A DNA stretch of 64,000 nt from Microbacterium flavescens (GTDB lineage Bacteria > Actinomycetota > Actinomycetes > Actinomycetales > Microbacteriaceae): positions 518,595 through 582,594 of the forward strand of contig NZ_JAFIWA010000002.1 of NCBI RefSeq assembly GCF_018588945.1, in the 5' to 3' direction. The stretch's first letter is position 1. Every line of letters starts with the position of its first letter. The notes below the pieces were generated by a model. That model ran no database searches and was not told the origin of the DNA. It was given only the letters and a program-made list of their open reading frames with translations. Shown here one piece after another: positions 37,303-46,739 of this stretch. The position numbers and the translations under genes are program-made.

Positions 37303-38592
37303 ATGGTCCGAAGCGAGGCTGCCGACGTCGCAGCCGCGATCGCGTCCACCCACCGACGCGAATGGACGCGGGTGGTCGCCGGCCTCGCACGTCGATTGGG
37401 AGACCTCGACATCGCCGAGGAGACGGCAGCCGAGGCCTTCGCGGTCGCGGTCGAGCGCTGGCCCGTCGACGGGGTCCCGCCCAACCCCGGCGCGTGGATC
37501 ACCACCACCGCATACCGCAAGGCCATCGACCGGCTCCGGCGTGAGGCGCGGCGAGACGATCTGCACCGGGAGGCGCTCATGCTCGCGGACGACTCGGAGA
37601 CCGAAGACGTCGGCGCGATCGAGGACGACCGCTTACGACTGGTGTACGTGTGCTGTCATCCCGTGCTGCCGATGGAGGCGCGCGTCGCGCTGACCCTGCG
37701 CATCGTGGGCGGCCTCACCGTCGCCGAGATCGCCCGCGCATTCCTTGTTCGCGAGACCACCATGGGGCAGCGGCTGAGCCGCGCCAAGGCCCGGATCCGT
37801 GCGACGCGTGTGCCGTTCGCGATGCCCGAACCGGACGATGTGGCCGAGCGTACCGACAGCGTGCTGACGGTGCTCTACCTGATCTTCAACGAGGGGTATC
37901 TGGCCACCGATCCTGACTCCGGCCCGCTTCGGCCGGACCTCACGGGCGAGGCGATCCGGCTCACGAGGCTCGTGCGCGACCTGCTCCCGCCGGACTCGGA
38001 TGAGCGCGCCGAGGCGACGGGCCTGCTGGCGCTCATGCTGCTGACCGAGGCCCGCTCCGCCGCCCGCGTTTCGGCGGACGGCGCGCTGGTCCGTCTCGAC
38101 GAGCAGGACCGCGGAGCGTGGGACCGTGCGCTGATCGACGAGGGCCTCGCGCTCGTGCGCGAGCGCGTCGAGGCCGAAACCCGCGGGAGTGGCCGGATGC
38201 ACCGCTACCAGCTGCTGTCGGCGATCAACGCCGTGCACGCGTCGACCGCGCACGCTCGCGACACCGACTGGGCGCGCATCGTGACGCTCTACGACGCGCT
38301 GGAGCGCGTCGATCCGACCCCGGTCGTGACGCTCAACAAGGCGATCGCCGTCTCGGAATACGACTCGCCGGAGGTGGCCCTCGCCATGGTCGACCGCCTG
38401 GGCGGCGCTTTGGACGGCCACCACGGCTTCCACACCACCCGAGCGGAACTGCTGGTCCGCATAGGCCGCTCGGACGACGCGCTCGTCGCCTACGACCGCG
38501 CGATCGACCTCGCAGCGAACTCCGCCGAGGTCGCGCATCTGATCCGCCGCCGCAGCGATCTGCGGCACCGCACCCCAGGAGAGACACCATGA
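37303..38592 (+). CDS. ECF42-type RNA polymerase sigma factor with C-terminal TPR-like extension
   Basis: A 429-residue extracytoplasmic-function sigma factor. Region 2 (about 5-80, with WITTTAYRKAIDRLRRE) and region 4 (about 110-165, with LRIVGGLTVAEIARAFLV) are followed by a long helical extension (about 180-429). It contains YLIFNEGY and a TPR-like end (LVRIGRSDDALVAYDRAIDLA). That architecture defines ECF42. There is no anti-sigma gene; instead a DGPF/YCII gene overlaps its end by four bases (ATGA), the hallmark neighbour. The ATG at 37303 has AAGGGG upstream. The signal sensed is unknown for the group. Confidence 0.92.
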   Translation: MVRSEAADVAAAIASTHRREWTRVVAGLARRLGDLDIAEETAAEAFAVAVERWPVDGVPPNPGAWITTTAYRKAIDRLRREARRDDLHREALMLADDSETEDVGAIEDDRLRLVYVCCHPVLPMEARVALTLRIVGGLTVAEIARAFLVRETTMGQRLSRAKARIRATRVPFAMPEPDDVAERTDSVLTVLYLIFNEGYLATDPDSGPLRPDLTGEAIRLTRLVRDLLPPDSDERAEATGLLALMLLTEARSAARVSADGALVRLDEQDRGAWDRALIDEGLALVRERVEAETRGSGRMHRYQLLSAINAVHASTAHARDTDWARIVTLYDALERVDPTPVVTLNKAIAVSEYDSPEVALAMVDRLGGALDGHHGFHTTRAELLVRIGRSDDALVAYDRAIDLAANSAEVAHLIRRRSDLRHRTPGETP

Positions 38593-38951
38593 CCACTCAG
38601 CAATACCTCGTGCTCCACCTCACCGACGCAGACGGCTCGCCCCTCGCCGAGGGCGACGACCGTCGCATGCTCGAGTCCTGGGCAGACGAGGGAGACGGGG
38701 CCGGGACCCTCGGGCTCGGGAGTTCGGTTGCCGGACGGGACCGCGCCAAGTCGGTCGTCGTCCGCGACGGGCGCACGATCGTGACCGATGGGCCGTTCCC
38801 GGAGTTCAAGGAGTGGTTCGCCGGCTACGACATCCTCGAGGCGGAGTCGATCGAGCAGGCGGCGGCGTACATGGCGAAGCATCCGACCGCCGTCGCGGGC
38901 CGCGTCCTCATCCTGCCCACCGTCAGCCTCCCCTGGGAAACGGACGACTGA
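38589..38951 (+). CDS. DGPF/YCII-domain protein, ECF42 partner
   Basis: A 120-residue protein of the YCII-related family. The name-giving DGPF motif is in VTDGPFPEFKEWFAGYDI, and a conserved tail LPTVSLPW follows. Such proteins are small enzyme-like or sensory proteins genetically tied to ECF42 sigma factors; their activity is unknown. It overlaps the sigma gene by four bases and should be co-expressed. Only one DGPF gene is present here, whereas some genomes have several. Confidence 0.9.
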   Translation: MTTQQYLVLHLTDADGSPLAEGDDRRMLESWADEGDGAGTLGLGSSVAGRDRAKSVVVRDGRTIVTDGPFPEFKEWFAGYDILEAESIEQAAAYMAKHPTAVAGRVLILPTVSLPWETDD

Positions 38952-38957
38952 GCGGAC

Positions 38958-39518
38958 TCAGATGCTCGGCGGCGGTGCGAGCAGCGAGAGGGGCGTGACG
39001 TCGGGGGACGGGTCGGTCGCGAGGCGGGCGTGGAGTTCGACGTCGAATCGCTGGTCACCGTAGCGGAGCTTCTGGCGTTCGATGCCTTCGACCGAGAAGC
39101 CTGCGCGCGTCGCGACCCGGCATGAGGCCGGGTTGTTGACGCGGTGCCCGAGTTCGAGTCGGAAGATCCCGTCGGCGAATGCATGCGCGCTGGCGGCCAC
39201 GACCGCTGCTGTCGCGAGTCCGTTTCCTCGGGCGCTGTCGGCGAGCCAATAGGACACCCACGCCGTGCCGTGTCGGCGCTCGATGGCGGAGAGTCCCACG
39301 TTGCCGACGGCCCTGCCCGCATGGACGATGGCCCAGTGGCGCGCCCCTTCGCGCGGACGAAGTCGAGTCTTGATGAACTCGAGCGCGCCGGCGATTGTGC
39401 TGAGGTCGGCGCCGCCGAGCTGCGTGTCCAGGTCGGGCGTCGACTCGGATGCTTCTCGCAGCGCTGGAGCGTCACTCGCGCGCCAAAGACGCAGATGAAT
39501 CGACGGGAGATCGGGCAC
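38958..39518 (-). CDS. GNAT-family N-acetyltransferase (RimJ/RimL-like)
   Basis: A 186-residue acetyltransferase. It shows the RimJ/RimL layout: N-terminal LRLWRASDAPALREA, WAIVHAGRAVGNVGL, WVSYWLADSARGNGLATAAV (acetyl-CoA loop) and HRVNNPASCRVATRAGFSVEG. The acceptor may be a ribosomal protein N-terminus or a small amine; not assignable. The frame opens at 39572, but homology begins at the GTG at 39518, which follows a GAGAGT box by six bases. An 18-bp perfect palindrome sits just upstream of that box. Ends convergently with the DGPF gene. Confidence 0.85.
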   Translation of the reverse strand: MPDLPSIHLRLWRASDAPALREASESTPDLDTQLGGADLSTIAGALEFIKTRLRPREGARHWAIVHAGRAVGNVGLSAIERRHGTAWVSYWLADSARGNGLATAAVVAASAHAFADGIFRLELGHRVNNPASCRVATRAGFSVEGIERQKLRYGDQRFDVELHARLATDPSPDVTPLSLLAPPPSI

Positions 39519-39524
39519 CGTTCG

Positions 39525-39550
39525 ACTCTCCCACGTGCGGCGCCGCACGT
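39525..39550 (-). promoter_or_regulatory. -10-like box and 18-bp palindrome upstream of the GNAT gene
   Basis: GAGAGT (39530-39525) ends six bases before the GTG. Right behind it the perfect palindrome ACGTGCGGCGCCGCACGT (39533-39550) fills the promoter spacer. It may be an operator, or a terminator for transcripts from the HNH remnant. Confidence 0.4.
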
Positions 39551-39611
39551 CTCCCCATCTGCGGTCGCTCACGTTCTTCCGCGGAACGCTCCACCCTGAC
39601 GGTCCCCGACC

Positions 39612-40139
39612 TCACGCCGCCGGGCGGAAGCGTGGGGGCGGAGGGTCGAGGTCGGCCCAGAGACGACGGAGGGTGAGGCGAGGCGGCAGTATGACCGGGT
39701 CGCCCCGACCGGGTGGCGGATGGAGCACGAAGTCGGCGCGCCCGTCGCGGGTGATGCGCCAGCCGCCGTGATGCAGCTCCATGTGATGGAAGCGGCACAG
39801 CAGGATGCCGCGATCGACGTCGGTGCGGCCGCCCGTCGCGTAGGGGTCGATGTGATGCGCTTCGCAGTAGGAGGCGGGACGGTCGCACCCGCGCCACCGG
39901 CAGCCGCCGTCGCGCCCTGCGAGCGCGATGCGCTGCCTCGGCGTGAAGAGGCGGGCCTCGCGTCCGAGATCGAGCGGATTGCCGGCGCCGTCGAAAGTAC
40001 AGGTCACGGTGCCGCTCTCGCACGTCTGTTGAGCGACAAGCCACGCCGGCAGCGCAGTCTGGCCGTCTTCGGTGAGGCCCACGGCTGGTGCTCCGGCGGC
40101 ACCCGCCTCGAATGCGGCGTCGCTGATCACGACTCGCAA
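39612..40139 (-). pseudogene. C-terminal remnant of a DUF222/HNH endonuclease
   Basis: About 175 residues match the C-terminal third of the actinobacterial DUF222-HNH (13E12 repeat) family. LFTPRQRIALAGRDGGCRWRGCDRP and the HNH core CEAHHIDPYATGG...LCRFHHMELH are intact, including the zinc cysteines. The DUF222 domain, about 250 residues, is missing: similarity stops near 40139 and the MFS gene ends at 40151. No start codon with a ribosome-binding site was seen, so this is probably a broken gene cut off by a deletion or rearrangement at the MFS 3' end. These genes are multicopy and recombine often (family knowledge). Confidence 0.75.
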
Positions 40140-40150
40140 GCGCCACCCGG

Positions 40151-41455
40151 TCAGTCCGGCAGTGGCATCCCGCCCGCGCCCGGTTCGCCCGCCCGTTCGA
40201 CGTCTTCGGCGGACTTCTCGTCGAGCACCGGCTTGGCCGCGGCGATATGCGAGATGGAGCGCCACACCAGAGCGAGGGTCACGGCCGATCCCGCGAACGC
40301 GAACCACCAGGGAGCGGTGGGGCCGAAGAGCTGAGCCAGCAGACCGCCGATGAACTGCCCGATCACCAGCCCGCCGAACACGCCGACCATGTTGACCGAC
40401 GCGATGCGTCCCTGGAGTTCCATCGGCACGAGCCGCTGCCGCACGGTGGTGGAGATCGTGCCCCACACGAACGCGTAGAGCCCGAATCCGAACATGATGA
40501 TGAAGGCCACGACCGGCGATGTGGTCAGAGCGAAGCCGAGGTGCATGAGCACCTCGAGCGACAGGCAGACCCGCATGAGGGTGGAGAACGAGACGTGCTT
40601 CTCGAGCCAGCCGAAGCTGAAGATCGCGATGAAGCCCCCGAGCGCCGAGGCGGTCGCCAGAGCTCCGTAGCCCACAGGCCCCATGCCGAGGTACTCCGTC
40701 GCGTAGAGCACGAGCACGCCCCACGGCGCCGCCCACGTCACGTTGAACACCAGGATGATGATGACGAGCGTGCGGACCGGCGCATTGTGGCCCAACCACC
40801 TCAGGCCTTCGCGGATCGCATGCACCTTGGTGCCCGGCGCCGCCTCGTCGTGCTCGGGGATCGGCGTGCGCGCGATGCGTGAGATGAGCAGCACGGCCAG
40901 CGCGACGCAGAGCACCTGCAGCACGAACGGCCAGAACGAGCCGACTGCGAACAGGAAGGCACCGAGCGGTGGCCCCGCGAGCTGGTTCGCCACGAGGAAG
41001 CCGGCCTGCATGCGCGCGTTGCCGATGCCGAGGTCGGCCGGCTTGACGAGCATCGGCAGGAGCGTGCTGCCGGCCGAGTCGGCGAAGACCTCCGCAGTGC
41101 CGTAGAGGAACGCGGTGGCGAGCACGATCCAGACGTTCGCGTATCCCGTGACGAGGAAGGCGACGAGTCCGGCCACGATCACGGCCCGTGAGGCGTTCGC
41201 GATCATGACCAGGAGACGACGATCGTGGTGGTCGGCGACCGCGCCGGCGAGCAGCCCGAAGAGCAGCCAGGGCAGGAACTGCATCATGGCGCCCGCGGCG
41301 ACGAGGATGGGCGACGAGGTGAGCGAGGCGATCAGCAGCGGGGCGGCGGCGAGCGCGATGCCGTCGCCGAGGTTGCTGGTCCAGGAGGACGCGAGCAGCC
41401 AGCGGAAATCGCGGCCCATGCGGCGGGGTGCGATCAGGTCGCCGAGCGAAGGCAT
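40151..41455 (-). CDS. MFS transporter (enterobactin/multidrug exporter-like)
   Basis: A 434-residue major facilitator protein with 12 predicted helices, of the EntS/MFS_3 type. The loop between helices 2 and 3 has GAVADHHDRRLLVMIAN, the family A-like motif. A short charged tail ends the protein. Substrate unknown; drug or siderophore export is typical. The ATG at 41455 follows TAGGAT by six bases. A strong terminator separates it from the next minus-strand gene. Its 3' end marks the break point of the HNH remnant. Confidence 0.9.
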   Translation of the reverse strand: MPSLGDLIAPRRMGRDFRWLLASSWTSNLGDGIALAAAPLLIASLTSSPILVAAGAMMQFLPWLLFGLLAGAVADHHDRRLLVMIANASRAVIVAGLVAFLVTGYANVWIVLATAFLYGTAEVFADSAGSTLLPMLVKPADLGIGNARMQAGFLVANQLAGPPLGAFLFAVGSFWPFVLQVLCVALAVLLISRIARTPIPEHDEAAPGTKVHAIREGLRWLGHNAPVRTLVIIILVFNVTWAAPWGVLVLYATEYLGMGPVGYGALATASALGGFIAIFSFGWLEKHVSFSTLMRVCLSLEVLMHLGFALTTSPVVAFIIMFGFGLYAFVWGTISTTVRQRLVPMELQGRIASVNMVGVFGGLVIGQFIGGLLAQLFGPTAPWWFAFAGSAVTLALVWRSISHIAAAKPVLDEKSAEDVERAGEPGAGGMPLPD

Positions 41456-41461
41456 CCCCTG

Positions 41462-41467
41462 ATCCTA
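41462..41467 (-). promoter_or_regulatory. -10 box (TAGGAT) for the MFS exporter gene
   Basis: Minus-strand TAGGAT, six bases before the ATG at 41455. Confidence 0.6.
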
Positions 41468-41498
41468 CGAGCGGTTCGCGACACGCGACGACGAGGAG

Positions 41499-41537
41499 TG
41501 TGGGATGCCGCGGGGCACAGGCCCGCGGCATCCCACA
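41499..41537 (-). terminator. intrinsic terminator-like hairpin after the sugar porter gene
   Basis: A perfect 16-bp stem (41499-41514 with 41522-41537) and a seven-base loop, 22 bases past the stop of the sugar porter gene. It separates it from the MFS exporter on the same strand. The stem includes the window's recurrent word GGATGCC/GGCATCC. Confidence 0.8.
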
Positions 41538-41558
41538 ACTTCCTCGACTTCGCTGACC

Positions 41559-42995
41559 TCAGGTCAGGACTTCGGTGCGACCGTCGTCCGACATCGACTC
41601 GAGCGTGCGTCCCTTGGTCTCGCGCACGAAGCGGATGACGAAGAAGATCGCCACGAACGCGAAGAAGGTGTAGACGCCGTAGGCGAGGCCGAGTCCGACG
41701 GCGGCCAGCGCCGGGAACGTGGTCGAGATGACGAAGTTCGCCGCCCATTGCGCGGCGGCGGCGACCGACAGCGCGACCGCCCGGATCCGGTTGCTGAACA
41801 TCTCGCCGAGCAGCACCCAGACCACGGGTCCCCACGAAGCCCCGAAGAAGACGACGTAGAGGTTCGCCGCCAGCAGTGCGGTGGTGCCCGCAGCCCCCTC
41901 GAGGACCGGTTCGCCATTCACGATGGGCGCCGTGGCGAACACGACGGTGAGCACCGCCAGGCATACGAACTGGCCCATCGCTCCGATCAGCAGCAGCGGT
42001 CTGCGGCCGACCTTGTCGATGAGCAGGATCGCCACGATCGTGGTGAGGATGTTCGTCACAGACGTGATTACCGTGATGGTGAGGGAGTCCTGCTCGGTGA
42101 AGCCGACGGCCTGCCACAGGGTCGAGGAGTAGTAGAAGATCACGTTGATGCCGGTGAACTGCTGCAGCACCGAGAGCCCGATTCCGATCCAGACGATCGG
42201 CAGCAGCCCGAACTTCGAGCCGCGCAGGATGGCGAAGCGCGGGCGATCCGGCTTGCCCTCGACGGTCTTCAGGATGTCGGTCGACGTCTTCTCGACGTTC
42301 CCGCCGACGTACCGGGTGAGCACCTCCTTCGCCTTCTTCATCTCACCGCGCGCGATGAGGTAGCGAGGCGACTCGGGGATCGTGAGGGCGAGGAGCCCGT
42401 AGATGACGGCGGGGACGAGCTCGGACAGGAACATCCATCGCCACGCTTCGAGCCCCAGCAGCCACGGAGCCGTTGCGCTCCCGGCCGCCGCGACGATCGC
42501 GGCGTCGGTGAGCAGCGCGACGAAGATGCCCGTGACGATCGCCATCTGCTGAAGTGATCCGAGGCGCCCGCGATGCTCGGGCGGCGACACCTCGGCGATG
42601 TAGGCCGGGGCGATCACGGACGCGGCGCCGACGCCGAGCCCGCCCACGATGCGCCAGAAGGACAGGTCCCAGATGCCGAACGCGAATCCGCATCCGATCG
42701 CGCTGATGACGAAGAGAGCGGCCGCGAGAAGCATCACGCGCACGCGCCCGAACCGGTCGGCGATGCGACCGGCGAACCAGGCTCCGATCGCGCAGCCGAT
42801 CAGGGCCGAGGCGACCGAGAATCCGAGCAGGAAGGGTCCGGCGGAGAACTGCTCGCCGATGGCGCTCACCGCGCCGTTGATGACCGCCGTATCGAAGCCG
42901 AAGAGGAAGCCGCCGAGCGCCGCCGTCGCCGCCACGAGGACGACACGCGCGATCGGTACGGAGATGTCGGAACCGGATGCCGGGGCTGAGCTCAT
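41559..42995 (-). CDS. MFS sugar porter (SP family, XylE/IolT/GalP-like)
   Basis: A 478-residue proton-coupled sugar transporter with 12 helices. SP-family signatures are all present: [10 protein letters not shown] in helix 1, [13 protein letters not shown] (loop 2-3), [41 protein letters not shown] in helix 7 and [12 protein letters not shown] (loop 8-9). Likely substrates are xylose, myo-inositol or a hexose. The ATG at 42995 has GAGGAGG six bases upstream. Monocistronic, ending at a strong hairpin. Confidence 0.92.
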   Translation of the reverse strand: MSSAPASGSDISVPIARVVLVAATAALGGFLFGFDTAVINGAVSAIGEQFSAGPFLLGFSVASALIGCAIGAWFAGRIADRFGRVRVMLLAAALFVISAIGCGFAFGIWDLSFWRIVGGLGVGAASVIAPAYIAEVSPPEHRGRLGSLQQMAIVTGIFVALLTDAAIVAAAGSATAPWLLGLEAWRWMFLSELVPAVIYGLLALTIPESPRYLIARGEMKKAKEVLTRYVGGNVEKTSTDILKTVEGKPDRPRFAILRGSKFGLLPIVWIGIGLSVLQQFTGINVIFYYSSTLWQAVGFTEQDSLTITVITSVTNILTTIVAILLIDKVGRRPLLLIGAMGQFVCLAVLTVVFATAPIVNGEPVLEGAAGTTALLAANLYVVFFGASWGPVVWVLLGEMFSNRIRAVALSVAAAAQWAANFVISTTFPALAAVGLGLAYGVYTFFAFVAIFFVIRFVRETKGRTLESMSDDGRTEVLT

Positions 42996-43146
42996 GTCGA
43001 ACCTCCTCGTTCGAGCGACCCGAGAGGGTGAGCCGCCCGTGTCCGCCCACACTGGCCCGTCCCGCGCGGGCCTGTCAAGGATGCGACCCCGCACGGCGCC
43101 GCCCGCCGCGCGCACCGACCCCGCACGCCGCGCGCCCCGGCGCGGC

Positions 43147-43152
43147 TACAGT
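43147..43152 (+). promoter_or_regulatory. -10 box (TACAGT) for rsmA
   Basis: TACAGT, seven bases before the ATG at 43160; identical in sequence and spacing to the box before the ROK gene. Confidence 0.6.
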
Positions 43153-43159
43153 GAAACGC

Positions 43160-44008
43160 ATGCCCGTGACCCTGCTCGGAGCCGCCGAGATCCGCGCGCT
43201 CGCCGCCGACCTCGACGTGACCCCGACCAAGAAGCTGGGGCAGAACTTCGTGGTCGACGCCAACACGGTGCGCAAGATCGTCCATGTCGCCGAGGTCTCG
43301 CCGGGCGACCGCGTGGTCGAGGTGGGCCCGGGACTCGGATCCCTCACCCTCGCCATCCTCGAGGCGGGGGCCGCGGTGACCGCGGTCGAGATCGACCACC
43401 GCCTCGCCGAGCGCCTCCCCGCCACCGCCGCCGCGCACGGTGTGACCGACGGGGCGCTGACGGTCGTCGACGCCGATGCGCTGCGCATCACGGCGCTGCC
43501 GGGCGATCCGACGGTGCTCGTCGCCAACCTTCCCTACAACGTGAGCGTCCCGGTGCTGCTGCACTTCCTCGAGACGTTCCCCGGTCTGGAGCGCGGTGTG
43601 GTGATGGTGCAGGCCGAGGTGGGGGAGCGCCTGGCCGCTCCTCCCGGCTCGAAGGTCTACGGCGCCCCGAGCGTGAAGGCGGCCTGGTACGGTGCGTGGC
43701 GGCTCGCCGGCACGGTGTCGCGTCAGGTCTTCTGGCCGGTTCCCAACGTCGACAGCGTCCTCGTCGGGTTCCGCCGCGACCCGCAGCCGCGCGGCGATGA
43801 GGACGAACGCCGTCGCACGTTCTCGATCGTCGACGCCGCGTTCCAGCAGCGCCGCAAGATGCTGCGGCAGGCGCTGGCCGCCGTTCTCGGGGGCAGCGCG
43901 GCCGAGGCATCCGCTGTTCTGGAATCCGCCGGGGTGGCGCCCACCGCGCGCGGCGAGGAGCTGTCGATCGACGACTTCGTGCGCATCGCGCGGGTCCCGC
44001 GACCTTAG
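43160..44008 (+). CDS. rsmA: 16S rRNA (adenine-1518/1519-N6)-dimethyltransferase
   Basis: A 282-residue SAM-dependent methyltransferase (KsgA) that dimethylates two adenines near the 3' end of 16S rRNA. Landmarks: [17 protein letters not shown], the SAM motif [15 protein letters not shown], the catalytic [11 protein letters not shown] and the C-terminal [19 protein letters not shown]. Length is normal. The start is chosen from the TACAGT box. In actinobacteria rsmA and ispE are usually adjacent; here five genes have come between them. Confidence 0.95.
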   Translation: MPVTLLGAAEIRALAADLDVTPTKKLGQNFVVDANTVRKIVHVAEVSPGDRVVEVGPGLGSLTLAILEAGAAVTAVEIDHRLAERLPATAAAHGVTDGALTVVDADALRITALPGDPTVLVANLPYNVSVPVLLHFLETFPGLERGVVMVQAEVGERLAAPPGSKVYGAPSVKAAWYGAWRLAGTVSRQVFWPVPNVDSVLVGFRRDPQPRGDEDERRRTFSIVDAAFQQRRKMLRQALAAVLGGSAAEASAVLESAGVAPTARGEELSIDDFVRIARVPRP

Positions 44009-44036
44009 ATTTCCCTCAACGTTCACCGCGCCTTCC

Positions 44037-44064
44037 CTGACCCTTCGAAACACGCCGGTAACAT
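44037..44064 (+). promoter_or_regulatory. promoter of the phosphoesterase gene
   Basis: CTGACC (44037-44042), 16 bases, then TAACAT (44059-44064). The start site would fall near 44071, leaving a leader of about 37 bases with a GGGGAG ribosome-binding site, unlike the leaderless pattern of neighbours. Confidence 0.5.
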
Positions 44065-44107
44065 TCCGGGCAGTCCTGACAAGACCGCAGGGCGGGGAGA
44101 AGACCCG

Positions 44108-45025
44108 ATGCGCACCGCCGAGTACCCGGCGCCCGAGCGGATCCTGCTACATCTCAGCGACACGCACCTGCGTGCCGGAGGATCCCAGCTGTTCGACCTC
44201 GTCGACGCCGCCGACCGCCTCTCTCGCACGCTCACCGCCATCGAATCGACCGACGTGCGTCCCGACGCCATCGTCTTCACGGGCGATCTCGCCGATCTGG
44301 GGGAGCGGGATGCCTATGCCGACCTCCGCGGACTCGTCGAGCCGTTCGCCGAGCGGCTGGACGCACGCGTGATCTGGGTGATGGGCAACCACGACGATCG
44401 CGCGACGTTCCGCGAGGCGCTGTGGGACGAGCTCGGCGCGGACGAACCCGTCGACCGCGTCGACGAGCTGGACGGGCTGCGCATCGTCACCCTCGACTCC
44501 ACGGTTCCCGCCCACCACCACGGCGAGATCACCGACGAGCAGCTCGCGTGGCTGGCGGACGTGCTGAAGACCCCCGCGCCGCTCGGCACGATCCTCGCGA
44601 TGCACCACCCACCCGTTCCCAGCGTGCTGCCCCTCGCGGCCAGCGTCGAGCTGCACGATCAGTCGCGATTGAAGGCCGTGCTGCGCGGCACCGACGTCCG
44701 CGCCATCATCGCGGGCCACCTGCACTATTCGACGTTCGCCACGTTCGCCGGCATCCCGGTGTCGGTCGCGTCGTCGACCTGCTACGCCCAGGACCTCACC
44801 GTGCCGACCGGCGGCACCCGCCCGCAGGACGGCGCGCAGGCGTTCAACCTCGTGCACCTCTACGACGACACGGTGGTCCACTCGGTCGTTCCGGTGGATG
44901 CGCCGCGCACGCTCGAGCACATCGACGCCGACGAGGCGCAGCGACGCCTGCTGCTCGCCGGCGTCGATCCGTTCAGCGACGCCCGGAGGGGTGCGCCGAC
45001 CGAGCCGATCGCTCTGCCTCGCTGA
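44108..45025 (+). CDS. metallophosphoesterase (CpdA/Rv0805-like class III phosphodiesterase)
   Basis: A 305-residue calcineurin-like phosphoesterase. All metal motifs are present: HLSDTHLR (DxH), [10 protein letters not shown] (GD), VMGNHDDR (GNHD), AMHHPPVP (H) and AGHLHYST (GHxH). Relatives (CpdA, Rv0805) cleave cyclic nucleotides, so a cAMP phosphodiesterase role is likely but not proven. A Shine-Dalgarno (ggggag) precedes the ATG. Its last 53 bases overlap the 3' end of the convergent Stealth gene. Confidence 0.9.
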   Translation: MRTAEYPAPERILLHLSDTHLRAGGSQLFDLVDAADRLSRTLTAIESTDVRPDAIVFTGDLADLGERDAYADLRGLVEPFAERLDARVIWVMGNHDDRATFREALWDELGADEPVDRVDELDGLRIVTLDSTVPAHHHGEITDEQLAWLADVLKTPAPLGTILAMHHPPVPSVLPLAASVELHDQSRLKAVLRGTDVRAIIAGHLHYSTFATFAGIPVSVASSTCYAQDLTVPTGGTRPQDGAQAFNLVHLYDDTVVHSVVPVDAPRTLEHIDADEAQRRLLLAGVDPFSDARRGAPTEPIALPR

Positions 45026-46559
45026 TCTCCTCGCGCTCCCACGGCGCGCGCACCGGGAACATGCGGTCGAGCGACGCCCGCACGACACGCGTGCGCAGCT
45101 GCTCGGGAACCTCGGTCTCGCCGCCGTCGTTGAGGCAGAACATATCGAGATCCGTGCGGTTCGCCAGGCGCTCCATGCGGCGCAGCGACGCCGTCAGCGT
45201 GGTCTGCACATAGCGCACGCGCGGCTGACGGGTGGCCACCGCACGCCCGGTCATCAGGGCGTAGTAGTGGTACAGGCTGTTGGTCACCGAGATATCGGTC
45301 GACGAGCGGAACCGGGATGCCGCGGTCCGCGCGAGATCGTCGGGGAAGGCCTCTTCGAGCTCGGCCATCACGCTGCGGCGCAGCGGCGTGGCGCAGTGCT
45401 CCAGGTCGCGCACGATGGTGCGGCCGAACCGCTCCTGGAGGAGCGCCCGGTTCACGCGGAGCCCGTTGTCGTGGCCGCTGCGGTGCGACGCGGGGTCGCC
45501 TGCGCCGATCCGCACCTCGCACTCGACGAACTTGGACACGCCCGCCGGGGTGAAGAACAGCTCGGGCTCGACGAGCCGACCGAAGAACATGTCGTCGTTG
45601 GAGTAGAGGAAGTGCTCGGCCAGGCCGGGGATGCGGTGCAGCTGGGCCTCGACGGCGTGCGAGTTGTGCGTGGGCAGCACCGAACGATCGGCGAAGAACT
45701 CCTCGCTGCGGACGACCGTGACCTTCGGATGGTCGAGGAGCCACGCGGGAGTGGGCGAGTCGGTCGCGATGAAGATCCGCCGCACCCACGGGGCGTACAT
45801 GTGCACGCTGCGCAGCGCGTACCGCAGCTCGTCGATGTGGCGGTAGCGGGCCGGCCCCTCGTCGCCTTCGCCGACGACGTATTCGGCCATGCGCGCGGCG
45901 CGCTGGCGCTGGAAGTCGCTGGACGAGCCGTCGACCCAGGAGAACACCATGTCGACGTCGTAGGCGAACTCGTGCGGCTGAAGGTCGAACATGCCCGAGA
46001 TCGTGCGCCACGAGCGCCCGAGCCGCTCCACCGTCGTGAACGAGAGGTCGTCGGCCGACGTCAGCCGGCGGGTGTACGCGTTGTCGTTCGGAGCTTCGAC
46101 GAGCTCCGCGCCGAAGCGCCAGAACTCGAGCCGCGCACCGAGGGCGGAGCCGTAGCGCAGGCCGCCGGACCGCGCGATGCGGGGTCGGTAGACGCGCAGG
46201 GCGACGGGCCCGCTGCCGGGCACGCGCACCTCGGTCGCGCGCTGGACGGTGCGGCCCTTCTGCTTGACGTAGACGGGCTCGTGCTCACCGAGTCCGGCGA
46301 GCGCCTCCAGCGCCGCATCGCGCGCGGCCAGGTCGACGACGAGCGCGGGCACCGAACGACCATGCCGGATGAGCATCACGCCGATCCCAGCGGCTTCGAG
46401 CGTCTCCGCGACCAGGAGGAGGTCCGCCGTGCGGGCCTCCACGGGTGTGACGTCGTCATGGACGACGTGCAGGATGCCGTCGTCGAGCGCGATGTCGGCG
46501 CGATCGAGCAGTGTCGACCACGTGTCCTGGGGTGCGGGTACGACCGAGAGCTGGTGCAA
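44973..46559 (-). CDS. Stealth-family sugar-phosphate transferase (capsule-type)
   Basis: A 528-residue protein of the Stealth family, hexose-1-phosphate transferases for capsule or cell-surface polymers. Conserved regions appear in order: CR1 ([15 protein letters not shown], near residue 200), CR2 ([21 protein letters not shown] through [29 protein letters not shown]), CR3 ([12 protein letters not shown]) and CR4 near the end ([12 protein letters not shown]). The N-terminal 190 residues are a separate, less conserved module. The start is a TTG at 46559, chosen for the perfect AAAGGAGG five bases upstream; no ATG or GTG fits. It overlaps the convergent phosphoesterase gene by 53 bases. Confidence 0.9.
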   Translation of the reverse strand: MHQLSVVPAPQDTWSTLLDRADIALDDGILHVVHDDVTPVEARTADLLLVAETLEAAGIGVMLIRHGRSVPALVVDLAARDAALEALAGLGEHEPVYVKQKGRTVQRATEVRVPGSGPVALRVYRPRIARSGGLRYGSALGARLEFWRFGAELVEAPNDNAYTRRLTSADDLSFTTVERLGRSWRTISGMFDLQPHEFAYDVDMVFSWVDGSSSDFQRQRAARMAEYVVGEGDEGPARYRHIDELRYALRSVHMYAPWVRRIFIATDSPTPAWLLDHPKVTVVRSEEFFADRSVLPTHNSHAVEAQLHRIPGLAEHFLYSNDDMFFGRLVEPELFFTPAGVSKFVECEVRIGAGDPASHRSGHDNGLRVNRALLQERFGRTIVRDLEHCATPLRRSVMAELEEAFPDDLARTAASRFRSSTDISVTNSLYHYYALMTGRAVATRQPRVRYVQTTLTASLRRMERLANRTDLDMFCLNDGGETEVPEQLRTRVVRASLDRMFPVRAPWEREEISEAERSARSAHPSGRR

Positions 46560-46727
46560 AGAATCCTCCTTTGAGGGGACCGCGCAGAACAGTCCCCAGG
46601 CTCACACTAGGCACAGTCCGTTACGACCACGTTTCGTGGCATGCCCCTTGACACAGTGGCTCTCGGTGTGCCTGGGCCCGGCGCCTGCGGTGGCGGCATC
46701 CACCCTGCGGTCGCGGCGATGCGCCGA

Positions 46728-46733
46728 TAGCCT
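46728..46733 (+). promoter_or_regulatory. -10 box (TAGCCT) for the aldo/keto reductase/ispE pair
   Basis: TAGCCT, six bases before the GTG at 46740. Confidence 0.55.
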
Positions 46734-46739
46734 GGACCG

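Noticed and set aside
46648..46653. A perfect -35 (TTGACA) upstream of the aldo/keto reductase gene
   Set aside because: No -10 at 16-18 bases downstream on the plus strand, and a TAGCCT box right at the gene explains its start better.
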